Positions 1-8,155 of a stretch of 64,000 bases of DNA are shown here, one piece after another. The stretch is from Candidatus Poribacteria bacterium (GTDB lineage Bacteria; Poribacteria; WGA-4E; WGA-3G). Under the pieces are notes generated by a model. It had not been told where the DNA came from. It saw only the letters and a list, made by a program, of their open reading frames with translations, and ran no database searches. Location: assembly GCA_022819945.1 (NCBI GenBank), contig JAJEGI010000178.1:34147-98146 (forward strand), read 5' to 3'. Every line of letters begins with the position of its first letter. Position 1 is the first letter of the stretch. The translations under genes were made by a program, and so were the position numbers.

Positions 1-315
1 GTTATAGAGGTCATCGAACACTTAGATGTGTCACGACTTTCGGCTTTTGAACGGGTCCTTTTCGAGTTCGCTTGTCCTCAGACAGTTGTCCTAACAACAC
101 CGAATGTAGAATACAACGTCAAATTTGAGAACCCACACGCTGGGAACTTTCGACATAAAGACCACCGTTTCGAGTGGACACGCGACGAATTCCAGTCTTG
201 GGCAACGCGTATCACCAAACGCTTCGGTTACACCGTTGTGTTTCACCCGATCGGACCAGAGGATGAAAACGTCGGACCCCCAACACAAATGGCAGTCTTT
301 ACCCGAGAAAGTTGA
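1..315 (+). CDS. hen1: Hen1 RNA 3'-end 2'-O-methyltransferase, C-terminal part
   Basis: The frame is open from base 1, so this is the last 104 residues of a gene that begins before the window. It starts with VIEVIEHLD; the E-V-I-E-H pattern matches the metal-binding E-x-x-E-H of Hen1 methyltransferases, and a later HKDHRFEWT supplies the expected distal histidine. Bacterial Hen1 methylates the 2'-OH of the 3' end of RNA being repaired so the same cut cannot be made again. The stop is 9 nt before the pnkp start, which is the usual operon pairing for this system. The N-terminal ligase-activating domain is not visible here. Confidence 0.9.
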   Translation, partial: VIEVIEHLDVSRLSAFERVLFEFACPQTVVLTTPNVEYNVKFENPHAGNFRHKDHRFEWTRDEFQSWATRITKRFGYTVVFHPIGPEDENVGPPTQMAVFTRES

Positions 316-324
316 GAAAAGCGG

Positions 325-2889
325 ATGATTATTAGGATTCCTAATCCATCACTTGTACTCCTTATTGGACCTTCAGGTTCCGGCAAATCCACCTTTGCAC
401 ATAAGCATTTTAAACCGACCGAAATCCTTTCATCAGATTTCTGTCGAGGACTTGTGTCAGACGACGAAACCGACCAGGCTGCGACAAACGACGCATTTGA
501 GGTGCTGCATTTCATCGCGGCAAAACGGCTTGCTGCCGGAAAATTGACGGTCATTGACGCAACAAACGTCCAAGTTGAAGCACGGAAGCCTTTGATTGCA
601 CTGGCGCGCGAATACCACTACCTAACCGCTGCCATTGTGTTTAACATGCCAGCAAAACTCTGTCAGGAAAGAAACGAGGCACGTCCTGACCGAAATTTCA
701 AACCACATGTCGTCCGCCAGCAGAACCAGCAACTCCGCCGTTCACTGCGCAACCTCAAACGCGAAGGTTTTCGGAACTTCCTCTATGTGATGTCCACACC
801 AGAAGCCGTTGATGCCGCCCACGTGGAACGACAACCTTTATGGACAAACCGTACAGACGAGCACGGACCCTTTGACATCATTGGCGATATTCACGGCTGT
901 TTTGATGAACTTGTTGAACTCCTTAAAGCACTCGGTTATGTCATCTCAACGCAGCCAGACGGTAACACCCTTATTGAACCGTCACACGGCAGGAAAGCAG
1001 TCTTCGTCGGCGATTTCGTTGACCGGGGGCCAAAGGTCACCGAAGTGTTACGATTGGTCATGCAAATGCAAAAGACTGACGCAGCGATCTGTGTACCGGG
1101 GAACCATGACGTAAAACTGGTCCGCGCGCTCCGCGGCAAAAATGTGAAACGAACACATGGACTCGCGGAATCGATGGCGCAATTAGAGAAAGAATCGACA
1201 GAATTCAAAACCCAAATCGCAGAATTCTTGGATGGTTTGGTGAGCCACTACGTACTTGATGATGGAAAATTGGTCGTTGCGCATGCTGGAATGAAAGCGG
1301 AATTACAAGGCAGGGCATCCGGGCGCGTGCGCGAATTTGCACTCTACGGCGAAACCACCGGCGAAACCGATGAATTCGGCTTACCGGTTCGCCTCAATTG
1401 GGCTGACGAGTATCGCGGTCCTGCAACGGTCGTCTACGGACACACCCCCGTCGCCGAACCGCAATGGGTCAACCGAACAATCAACATTGATACCGGATGT
1501 GTTTTCGGCGGCAAACTCACGGCACTACGGTACCCAGAAAAAGAACTGGTATCTGTCCCCGCACACCAAACGTATTATCAACCGGCAAAGCCGCTTCTCA
1601 GTGAACCTGACAAACGATCCGATCTCGAAACGCAGCAGACGGATAGTATCCTTGATATTGATGACGTACTCGGAAAACGCGTGATTCGCACACGGTTACA
1701 TCACAATGTGACAATCCGTGAAGAGAATACGATACCCGCACTGGAGGTGATCAGCCGTTTCGCTGTAGACCCAAAATGGCTTATATACCTGCCACCGACA
1801 ATGTCTCCAACCGAAACGACAAGCAACCCGGGCTTGCTTGAACATCCAACGGAGGCGTTCACTTATTATCGCAAACACGGTGTATCCAGTGTCGTCTGGG
1901 AAGAAAAACACATGGGATCACGCGCTGTCGTTATCGTTTGTCGAGATCCAGAAACCGCAAAAAGACGATTTGATGTCGCAGGCGATACACTCGGCATCTG
2001 CTACACACGAACCGGCAGACGTTTCTTCGACGATACCGCAATTGAAACTGAACTGTTGAAACACATCAAAGCGGCAATGGACAAAGCCGGTTATTGGAAA
2101 ATATTCAATACAGATTGGATCTGTTTCGACTGCGAATTGATGCCTTGGTCGGTGAAGGCGCAGGAATTATTACGACAACAATATGCACCAGTAGGTACCT
2201 CGGCGCGTGTCGCTTTGGCAGAAGCTGTTGCTTCCCTAAAAACCGCTGCCGAACGCGGCATTGATGTCCAGTCTATATTGGAGGACTATCGTCAGCGCGC
2301 AGAAGCAGTGACTGGATACGTCAAGGCTTATCAGCAATACTGCTGGCAGGTTCAGTCTGTTGCAGACCTGAAACTGGCACCGTTTCATCTCCTTGCGACA
2401 GAAGGTACCGTATATTTCGACAAAAACCATCTGTGGCACATGGAAACGCTTGGGAAACTCTGTCAAAATTCTGAACATAACTTATTGTTCGCAACTGCCT
2501 ATGGGATCGTTGATCTGACTGATGACACAAGCCAAACTGAAGCGATCCGTCTATGGGAAGAACGCACCGCGCAAGGGAGTGAAGGCGTAGTCATCAAACC
2601 CTTGGATTTTGTCGTTCAAGGCAAACGCGGATTGATACAACCCGCTGTGAAGTGCCGAGGTCGTGAATACCTGCGGATCATCTATGGACCTGAATACACA
2701 CTCCCTCAAAATTTAGAACGGCTCCGTACCCGTGGACTCTCTCACAAACGTTCTCTCGCACTTCGAGAATTTGCATTGGGTGTTAAGGCACTTGAGCGTT
2801 TCGTTCAGCGTGAACCGCTCTCTCATGTCCATGAATGCGTCTTCGGCATCTTGGCACTCGAAAGTGAGGCAGTGGATCCAAGACTCTGA
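325..2889 (+). CDS. pnkp: Polynucleotide kinase-phosphatase-ligase (bacterial Pnkp)
   Basis: This 854-residue protein has the three-domain order of bacterial Pnkp. An N-terminal P-loop kinase has GPSGSGKS at residues 15-22. A central binuclear metallophosphoesterase has GDIHG near 189, GDFVDRG near 229, GNHD near 259 and later HAG and GHTP motifs. A C-terminal nucleotidyltransferase has EEKHMGSR near 526-533, whose lysine is the likely AMP acceptor. The enzyme heals and seals broken RNA ends and works as a complex with Hen1, encoded just upstream. Length and motif order match the family (about 850 residues). No frameshift or missing key residue was seen. Confidence 0.96.
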   Translation: MIIRIPNPSLVLLIGPSGSGKSTFAHKHFKPTEILSSDFCRGLVSDDETDQAATNDAFEVLHFIAAKRLAAGKLTVIDATNVQVEARKPLIALAREYHYLTAAIVFNMPAKLCQERNEARPDRNFKPHVVRQQNQQLRRSLRNLKREGFRNFLYVMSTPEAVDAAHVERQPLWTNRTDEHGPFDIIGDIHGCFDELVELLKALGYVISTQPDGNTLIEPSHGRKAVFVGDFVDRGPKVTEVLRLVMQMQKTDAAICVPGNHDVKLVRALRGKNVKRTHGLAESMAQLEKESTEFKTQIAEFLDGLVSHYVLDDGKLVVAHAGMKAELQGRASGRVREFALYGETTGETDEFGLPVRLNWADEYRGPATVVYGHTPVAEPQWVNRTINIDTGCVFGGKLTALRYPEKELVSVPAHQTYYQPAKPLLSEPDKRSDLETQQTDSILDIDDVLGKRVIRTRLHHNVTIREENTIPALEVISRFAVDPKWLIYLPPTMSPTETTSNPGLLEHPTEAFTYYRKHGVSSVVWEEKHMGSRAVVIVCRDPETAKRRFDVAGDTLGICYTRTGRRFFDDTAIETELLKHIKAAMDKAGYWKIFNTDWICFDCELMPWSVKAQELLRQQYAPVGTSARVALAEAVASLKTAAERGIDVQSILEDYRQRAEAVTGYVKAYQQYCWQVQSVADLKLAPFHLLATEGTVYFDKNHLWHMETLGKLCQNSEHNLLFATAYGIVDLTDDTSQTEAIRLWEERTAQGSEGVVIKPLDFVVQGKRGLIQPAVKCRGREYLRIIYGPEYTLPQNLERLRTRGLSHKRSLALREFALGVKALERFVQREPLSHVHECVFGILALESEAVDPRL

Positions 2890-2893
2890 AGTC

Positions 2894-2926
2894 TTTTCAT
2901 TAAACATCTAAGTTTTTTAATGAAAA
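2894..2926 (+). repeat. AT-rich inverted repeat after pnkp
   Basis: Two 11-nt arms, TTTTCATTAAA and TTTAATGAAAA, are perfect reverse complements around an 11-nt loop. It begins a few bases after the pnkp stop and could be an end-of-transcript hairpin. It is weak because it is AT-rich and has no clean U-tract. Confidence 0.45.
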
Positions 2927-2987
2927 TCTCCGAAAATTGCAACAAACTTTGCGAAATACAGACTTTATTGGAAAAATCTATACGAAA

Positions 2988-3905
2988 ATGAAAATTCGAT
3001 TAGTATGTTACCTCTTAATTTTCGGTCTTAGCTTAGCAATAGGCACGGGTTGTACATCGTCAGAGACCATTGATCCAGTCTCACCCGATGATGGCTCCGA
3101 GATTGTACTTGAAAACTATCAACTCACAGCAGATGAAACCTGGGAATCTGAAAAAACATACATTGTCCACGGCACATTGGAAATTCCACAGAAGATAACC
3201 CTCAACATTACACCCGGTACCACCGTTAAATTTGGTCGAAATGCCCTTGTCACTGTCCAAGGTATCCTAAAGATTGGCACACCTTTAGCACAAACACAAG
3301 TAACTCAACTCGTACATCTTACATCTGACAATATCGGACCTGCATCCAGTGATTGGGACGGGATCTTCTTCGACCATACGCACGATTTGGAGAGCTTTAT
3401 TCGAGGCGCAGTTATAGAGTATGCCACAGTCGCTTTGGATATCAAAACAACTTCACCGACTATAGAGGAGTGCATGCTTCGGTTCAATGAAACCGCTATC
3501 GCTTTAGACGGTAGCGATGCACGCGTCCGCTACAACGATGTCGTCAACAATGGTATCGGGATTAGCACGATCGGACGGCAAACACTCCCTCGCATTGAGA
3601 AGAACACTGTTGCTCAGAATGAAACCGGTATTCACTGCGAAAATGTCCAGTCTATTATTGAACACAACAACCTGAATGCGAATGTCTTCGCACTCCGCTT
3701 GAATGTAAAGTTTGACTTTAGGATACCGAACAACTGGTGGGGAACTTCGGATGCTATCGAGATCATGAATGCTATTATAGATGGTGGTGATCCGGGCTTG
3801 ATTGCCAAGCAGATAGGTACTGTCCATTACGAACCCTTTGCGGATGCCCGAATTGGTGATGCCGGGTTTCCATATCTGACACTCCTCACCGAATTGCCGA
3901 GATAG
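2988..3905 (+). CDS. Lipoprotein with right-handed beta-helix domain
   Basis: The start is placed at the ATG giving MKIRLVCYLLIFGLSLAIGT, a typical signal peptide followed by a lipobox cysteine (GTGC); the upstream ATG at 2937 would add a non-signal extension. The mature protein, about 280 residues, has a leader strand section (TLEIPQKITLNITPGTTVKFG) typical of parallel beta-helix proteins, then short turns such as GVQSIIEHNNLNAN and NNWWGTSDA. These folds often bind or cleave polysaccharides, but no catalytic motif was identified. It is a predicted membrane-anchored surface or periplasmic protein of unknown substrate, lying just upstream of the polysaccharide genes. Confidence 0.75.
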   Translation: MKIRLVCYLLIFGLSLAIGTGCTSSETIDPVSPDDGSEIVLENYQLTADETWESEKTYIVHGTLEIPQKITLNITPGTTVKFGRNALVTVQGILKIGTPLAQTQVTQLVHLTSDNIGPASSDWDGIFFDHTHDLESFIRGAVIEYATVALDIKTTSPTIEECMLRFNETAIALDGSDARVRYNDVVNNGIGISTIGRQTLPRIEKNTVAQNETGIHCENVQSIIEHNNLNANVFALRLNVKFDFRIPNNWWGTSDAIEIMNAIIDGGDPGLIAKQIGTVHYEPFADARIGDAGFPYLTLLTELPR

Positions 3906-3978
3906 TGAGGCGTGTCGCATGCGATTTTAAAGCAGGTTAACACTGTTGAATTCTATGTTCTACCGGAAAATCTAATAG

Positions 3979-4872
3979 ATGCGTAATTTTCTTAGGAATG
4001 TGACGGCAACCCTCATCTGTTTATCAGGCATACACATTCTTATCCGGGAATTCCTCTGCCGGAACCGGGTCGCTATCCTCACGTATCACGATACGAAACC
4101 GACGGTCTTCGCGAAACATATCGCTTATCTTTCACGTCACTATACAATCATCTCACTGGATACTTTAGTTGCTGCTATCCATCAGAAGGACTTCTCACAG
4201 ATACCCGCAAAGAGCGTTGTAATTACAATTGACGACGGCCACGCCGGTAATATCGAACTCTTACCCATTTTCAAGCAGTACCGTATTCGTCCGACACTCT
4301 TTGTCTGCACGCAGATTATCAACACGCATCGGCATTTTTGGTTCAAAATAGAGGGGCAGTCTAAAGCAGAAAAAGAAAAACTGAAGCGGCTGCCGAATGC
4401 GGAACGGTTGGCACGCCTGAAACAGACGGCTGACTTTGAACCTGAAAAGGTATATCCTGACAGGCAGGCACTGAATATCGAAGAGATGAAAGAGATAATA
4501 GCCGATGTTGACTTTCAACCCCATACCCAGTTCCATCCGATTCTGCCTTACTGCACGGAAGCGGAATGTAGGCAAGAAATTTTTGGGAGCAAAGCAGATT
4601 TAGAGAAACTTTTGGAGATTGAATGCCCCCATTTCAGTTATCCGAACGGTGATTATACCGAACGCGAAATTGAGATCGTGGAGGCAGGTGGGTTCCGATC
4701 GGCACGCACAACGGTTATAGGCTGGAATACGCTCAAAACTGCACCATATCAACTGAAGACTATTCCAATCGCCGATGATGCCGGACTCTCACTTTTCCGC
4801 GCCCAACTCACAACAATTCCGCAACGACTTAATAAGTGGGTAAATTCTTTATTCAATGTCAACCTGCTATAG
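3979..4872 (+). CDS. Polysaccharide deacetylase (NodB-like)
   Basis: The 297-residue protein begins with a hydrophobic segment, then ILTYHDTKP. It carries the NodB motif 1 TIDDGHAGN and motif 2 HTQFHP, giving the Asp and two His that bind the catalytic metal in carbohydrate esterase family 4, plus FSYPNGDY as a motif 3 equivalent. The family removes N- or O-acetyl groups from polysaccharides. Its position at the head of the exopolysaccharide region suggests it trims or modifies the polymer made there. The substrate cannot be read from sequence. Confidence 0.88.
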   Translation: MRNFLRNVTATLICLSGIHILIREFLCRNRVAILTYHDTKPTVFAKHIAYLSRHYTIISLDTLVAAIHQKDFSQIPAKSVVITIDDGHAGNIELLPIFKQYRIRPTLFVCTQIINTHRHFWFKIEGQSKAEKEKLKRLPNAERLARLKQTADFEPEKVYPDRQALNIEEMKEIIADVDFQPHTQFHPILPYCTEAECRQEIFGSKADLEKLLEIECPHFSYPNGDYTEREIEIVEAGGFRSARTTVIGWNTLKTAPYQLKTIPIADDAGLSLFRAQLTTIPQRLNKWVNSLFNVNLL

Positions 4873-4894
4873 GGCATCCGAGGTAATCTGTGGC

Positions 4895-4923
4895 TTGACA
4901 TTTTGTGATGGATGTGTTACAAT
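4895..4923 (+). promoter_or_regulatory. Predicted sigma70 promoter for the epimerase gene
   Basis: A perfect TTGACA at 4895-4900 and TACAAT at 4918-4923 are separated by exactly 17 nt. This predicts a transcript with a leader of about 97 nt before the ATG at 5028, which has a strong AAGGGGGTGAT ribosome site just upstream. Confidence 0.75.
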
Positions 4924-5027
4924 ATTGGCATCTTGAAGGCGGGTTTTCCCACGGTTGCTGGAACTTCGTAACACCCGCATCGCTGTTTTATGCAAACCTA
5001 TATCTTTTTTCTAAGGGGGTGATTTAG

Positions 5028-5780
5028 ATGGTTTTCCTAACAGGCAACAGAGGTTATATCGGCACCCACTTGCATCAAGCGTACCCATCAGCAAAAACCC
5101 TTGATGAAAATCAATGTTTTCACCGTTGGAAAGCGTTATTCGCCGAAATACGCAATTCAATAGAGCAGACAACAACAATTATTCATTGCGGCGCAATCGC
5201 TGACGCGTTCTATCAAGACCCTGACATCTTTAAATGGAATTATGAAGCAACAAAGCAAATTGCAGATGTAGCACGTCAGGAAAACACCTTTCTCATTTTT
5301 ATTTCCTCTTGCGCCGCAATCGCTCCGAAATCCTACTACGGATGGTCCAAGCGAGTTGCTGAAGACTACATCCGAGCAAACAATGAACAGTATTGTATTT
5401 TGAGGCTCTACAATGTCTACGGTGCTGAGGAGAATCGACCGCCTGAAAACCATTCTGTCCCTGAAAAACTCATGAGGCGGACGCTTCGATATGTGTTCTA
5501 TCCATTCCGCCGCGACTATATCCACGTAGAAGATATTGTACGTGCCGTCCGCTATGTTGAAGATTCAAATATCGTCGGCACCTATGATGTTGGAACAGGC
5601 AAAGCTGTTGAAGTGAAAGAACTCGCAAAGTTAACCGATGGCGGATTTTATACTGAGACAACCGCTGCAGATGTTTTGGGCGAGAACCATCCACCCCTCG
5701 AACTACAAGCGCGTTCTGAGTATATGCTCCCTGGTTTTAAAACAGTACGGGACGTATTTTCTCAGTTTGCCGGAACCTAA
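5028..5780 (+). CDS. NAD-dependent epimerase/dehydratase (extended SDR, short form)
   Basis: The 250-residue protein opens with FLTGNRGYIGTHL, the Rossmann GxxGxxG of extended SDR nucleotide-sugar enzymes, and has the catalytic YxxxK as YYGWSK, followed by LRLYNVYG and the late YDVGTGKAVEVKEL. It probably epimerises or dehydrates a nucleotide sugar for polysaccharide synthesis. It is shorter than the usual 300-330 residues. The strong ribosome site AAGGGGGTGAT fixes the start. The downstream glycosyltransferase follows after 88 nt and is likely co-transcribed. Confidence 0.88.
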   Translation: MVFLTGNRGYIGTHLHQAYPSAKTLDENQCFHRWKALFAEIRNSIEQTTTIIHCGAIADAFYQDPDIFKWNYEATKQIADVARQENTFLIFISSCAAIAPKSYYGWSKRVAEDYIRANNEQYCILRLYNVYGAEENRPPENHSVPEKLMRRTLRYVFYPFRRDYIHVEDIVRAVRYVEDSNIVGTYDVGTGKAVEVKELAKLTDGGFYTETTAADVLGENHPPLELQARSEYMLPGFKTVRDVFSQFAGT

Positions 5781-5868
5781 ATTGAGAGCGGAGAATTTAA
5801 ATCGCTACATCCAGTGTAAGTATACCCAGTCTGACTCGAAACTAAGCAACATCACCAACCATAGCAGA

Positions 5869-7071
5869 ATGCACACTATTCTGAAAGTCTCACAAAACTA
5901 TTATGTCCGCGGCGGTTCCGACCGCTACTTTTTTGTACTTACTGAGTTGCTGCAAAAGCACGGACACCGAGTCATCCCGTTTGCAGCGACAAACCCTGAC
6001 AACGAGCCGTCTGAATGGGAACACTATTTCCCACGCGGCGCAGATTTTGAACAACCCCGAATAGGGGATCTGTTTAACTTCTTATATTCACGCGATGCCG
6101 TTAAATCAATTCGACGGTTGCTAAATGATACAGAAATTGACCTCGCACATTTCCACATTTACTACGGTAAACTCACTGCTTCAATTTTAGGCGTGCTCAA
6201 AGACGCGGGCATCCCTCTCATCCAGACGCTACACGATTTTAAGTTAACCTGTCCAATTCATAGCCATATCTCAAACGAAAAAATTTGTGAAGCCTGTGAA
6301 GGTAAACACTTTTGGCGCGCCCTCCCGAAGCGATGCAATAGAGGTTCATTCACACGCACTGCTCTGAACGTCACCGAATCTTATGTCTCTCGGATACTCG
6401 GTTCACATGACAAGTTTGATCACTTTATTTCGGTATGCCACTTCAACCGACAAAAGATGATACAGTATGGTATCCCGGAAAATAAAATATCAACAGTGCA
6501 TAACTTTGTTGATGTCTCCGAGATTACACCGAATCTCGATGTAGGAGACTATATCCTCTATTTCGGACGGTTGTATCGGGCAAAAGGAATTTTTACATTG
6601 ATAGAAGCAGCACTGCCACTTAAGCACGTACCGCTCTATATCGTCGGAGACGGTGAAGCGGCACCTGAAGTCCAGCGTATCCTTGAACAGAATGGATGTC
6701 AACATATTCAACTGCTCGGTTTCAAACAGGGTGATGAACTCCGTGAACTCATTCAGAACAGCATTTGTATGGTCCTACCATCCGAATTGTATGAAAACTG
6801 TCCGATGTCTATTTTAGAGTCTTACGCCTACGGCAAACCGGCGATCGGTGCCGATATCGGCGGGATCCCCGAACTCATTGAAGATGGCGTTGACGGTTTC
6901 CTCTTTCCAGCAGGTGACCAAAACATACTACGGGAACGTTTGCTATGGATGTTTGAACATAAAGCCGAAGCAGTAGAGATGGGACGCGCAGGCCGCCACA
7001 AAGTAGAAACAGAATTTAATGCCGACATTCACTATGAAAAGATTATGAAGGTCTATCAACAATTTTTGTAA
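5869..7071 (+). CDS. Glycosyltransferase family 4
   Basis: The 400-residue protein starts at MHTILKVSQNYYVRGGSDRY; a longer frame reaching back to 5638 overlaps the epimerase gene and is unlikely to be used. It has the GT-B layout: an N-terminal acceptor domain with HDFKLTCP, then a donor domain with ILYFGRLYRAKGI, GDGEAAPE, LPSELYENCPMSILESYAYGKP and a GGIPELIEDG segment, the EX7E-type site of GT4. It probably transfers a sugar from a nucleotide donor onto the lipid-linked repeat unit at the inner face of the cytoplasmic membrane. Confidence 0.92.
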   Translation: MHTILKVSQNYYVRGGSDRYFFVLTELLQKHGHRVIPFAATNPDNEPSEWEHYFPRGADFEQPRIGDLFNFLYSRDAVKSIRRLLNDTEIDLAHFHIYYGKLTASILGVLKDAGIPLIQTLHDFKLTCPIHSHISNEKICEACEGKHFWRALPKRCNRGSFTRTALNVTESYVSRILGSHDKFDHFISVCHFNRQKMIQYGIPENKISTVHNFVDVSEITPNLDVGDYILYFGRLYRAKGIFTLIEAALPLKHVPLYIVGDGEAAPEVQRILEQNGCQHIQLLGFKQGDELRELIQNSICMVLPSELYENCPMSILESYAYGKPAIGADIGGIPELIEDGVDGFLFPAGDQNILRERLLWMFEHKAEAVEMGRAGRHKVETEFNADIHYEKIMKVYQQFL

Positions 7072-7174
7072 AGACTATCTCCTAAATCAGATTTTGTTAA
7101 ACCCTGTTTCTCTACCTCAGTTCCGTGAATCGTTTACCTGACACTCTTAAAATCCCGCATAAACAGGGAATTTT

Positions 7175-7203
7175 TTGAAAATTGAGACCAAATATGGTAT
7201 AAT
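7175..7203 (+). promoter_or_regulatory. Predicted sigma70 promoter for the lamin-tail lipoprotein
   Basis: TTGAAA at 7175-7180 and a perfect TATAAT at 7198-7203 are 17 nt apart, with a TG two bases before the -10. The 5' leader to the ATG at 7334 would be about 120 nt. Nothing else coding was seen between 7072 and 7333. Confidence 0.75.
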
Positions 7204-7333
7204 TTTTCAATAAAGTTGTATGCTGAAGAGTATATCGTAAAGTGATCAGACTTGTCGCTTTAAGGACTAAAAACTGATATTGAACTCTTCGTTAACTTTT
7301 TAATTTCCAAGTTAAAGTAAAGGAACATTAACT

Positions 7334-7969
7334 ATGCTAAAACTTCAGATATTTCTGATTGCTGTTTTGATGAGTTGTATTGCTTTTGTATCTTGTAACC
7401 GAGCACAAGACATGATGGGACCGATCATGCCAGATGCAGATACGACGGAACCCAGTGATATGGTCGAAACCGATGACATGATGGATATGACGGATATGGA
7501 CGATACATCTGTGACAGGACCCGCTGTTGTTATTAACGAACTGATGGCAGACAACGACAATGTCCACGTTGACCCTCAGGGAGACTATGACGACTGGCTT
7601 GAGTTGTACAACCGCACCGATAGCCCGGTAATGCTTACGGGGCTGTATCTTTCCGACAAAGAAGATAATCCTACCAAGTGGGCATTTCCCGAAAATACCG
7701 AAATTCCTGCAAACGGATATTTAATTGTGTGGTTAGATGAAGATCATGATGACGAGGATGCTACTGAAGGGTTGCACGCTAATTTCAAACTGTCAAAAAG
7801 CGGTGAAACCGTCATGCTTGTGGATACCGATGCGAACGCCAATGAAGTGCTCGATAGCATTACTTTTGGAGAACAAGAGACGGACGTTGCATTTGGACGC
7901 TTGCCAGATGGGATTGGTGATTTCCAAATTGTACAGGCGACACCCGGCGCACCAAACATGGCGAATTAG
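7334..7969 (+). CDS. Lipoprotein with lamin-tail domain
   Basis: The 211-residue protein has a lipoprotein signal, LMSCIAFVSC, with the lipid-carrying cysteine near residue 22. An acidic, methionine-rich linker (DDMMDMTDMDD) follows. The rest is a lamin-tail domain: VVINELMADN, DDWLELYNRTDSPVMLTG, YLSD, PANGYLIVW, LHANFKLSKSGETVML and a GRLPDG end. Such domains occur on secreted bacterial proteins, often with nucleases or CotH, and act as beta-sandwich modules. Here it is nearly the whole protein, so the role is unknown. It has its own promoter. Confidence 0.85.
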   Translation: MLKLQIFLIAVLMSCIAFVSCNRAQDMMGPIMPDADTTEPSDMVETDDMMDMTDMDDTSVTGPAVVINELMADNDNVHVDPQGDYDDWLELYNRTDSPVMLTGLYLSDKEDNPTKWAFPENTEIPANGYLIVWLDEDHDDEDATEGLHANFKLSKSGETVMLVDTDANANEVLDSITFGEQETDVAFGRLPDGIGDFQIVQATPGAPNMAN

Positions 7970-8155
7970 AACCCAAGTAATCACCTAAGTTGCTTCACGG
8001 AAATCCAAATATTAAGGTTTATCTTCTGGAGCAAGTCGCTATATTTGAGAAATAAAATACTGGGAAATTGGCAGATAACAAATAGATACCTTTGTTCTAT
8101 GCTTCTACTTTTCCCAGTTTTTCTCAAACATAAAATTGATTTCCTAAGATCGCTG

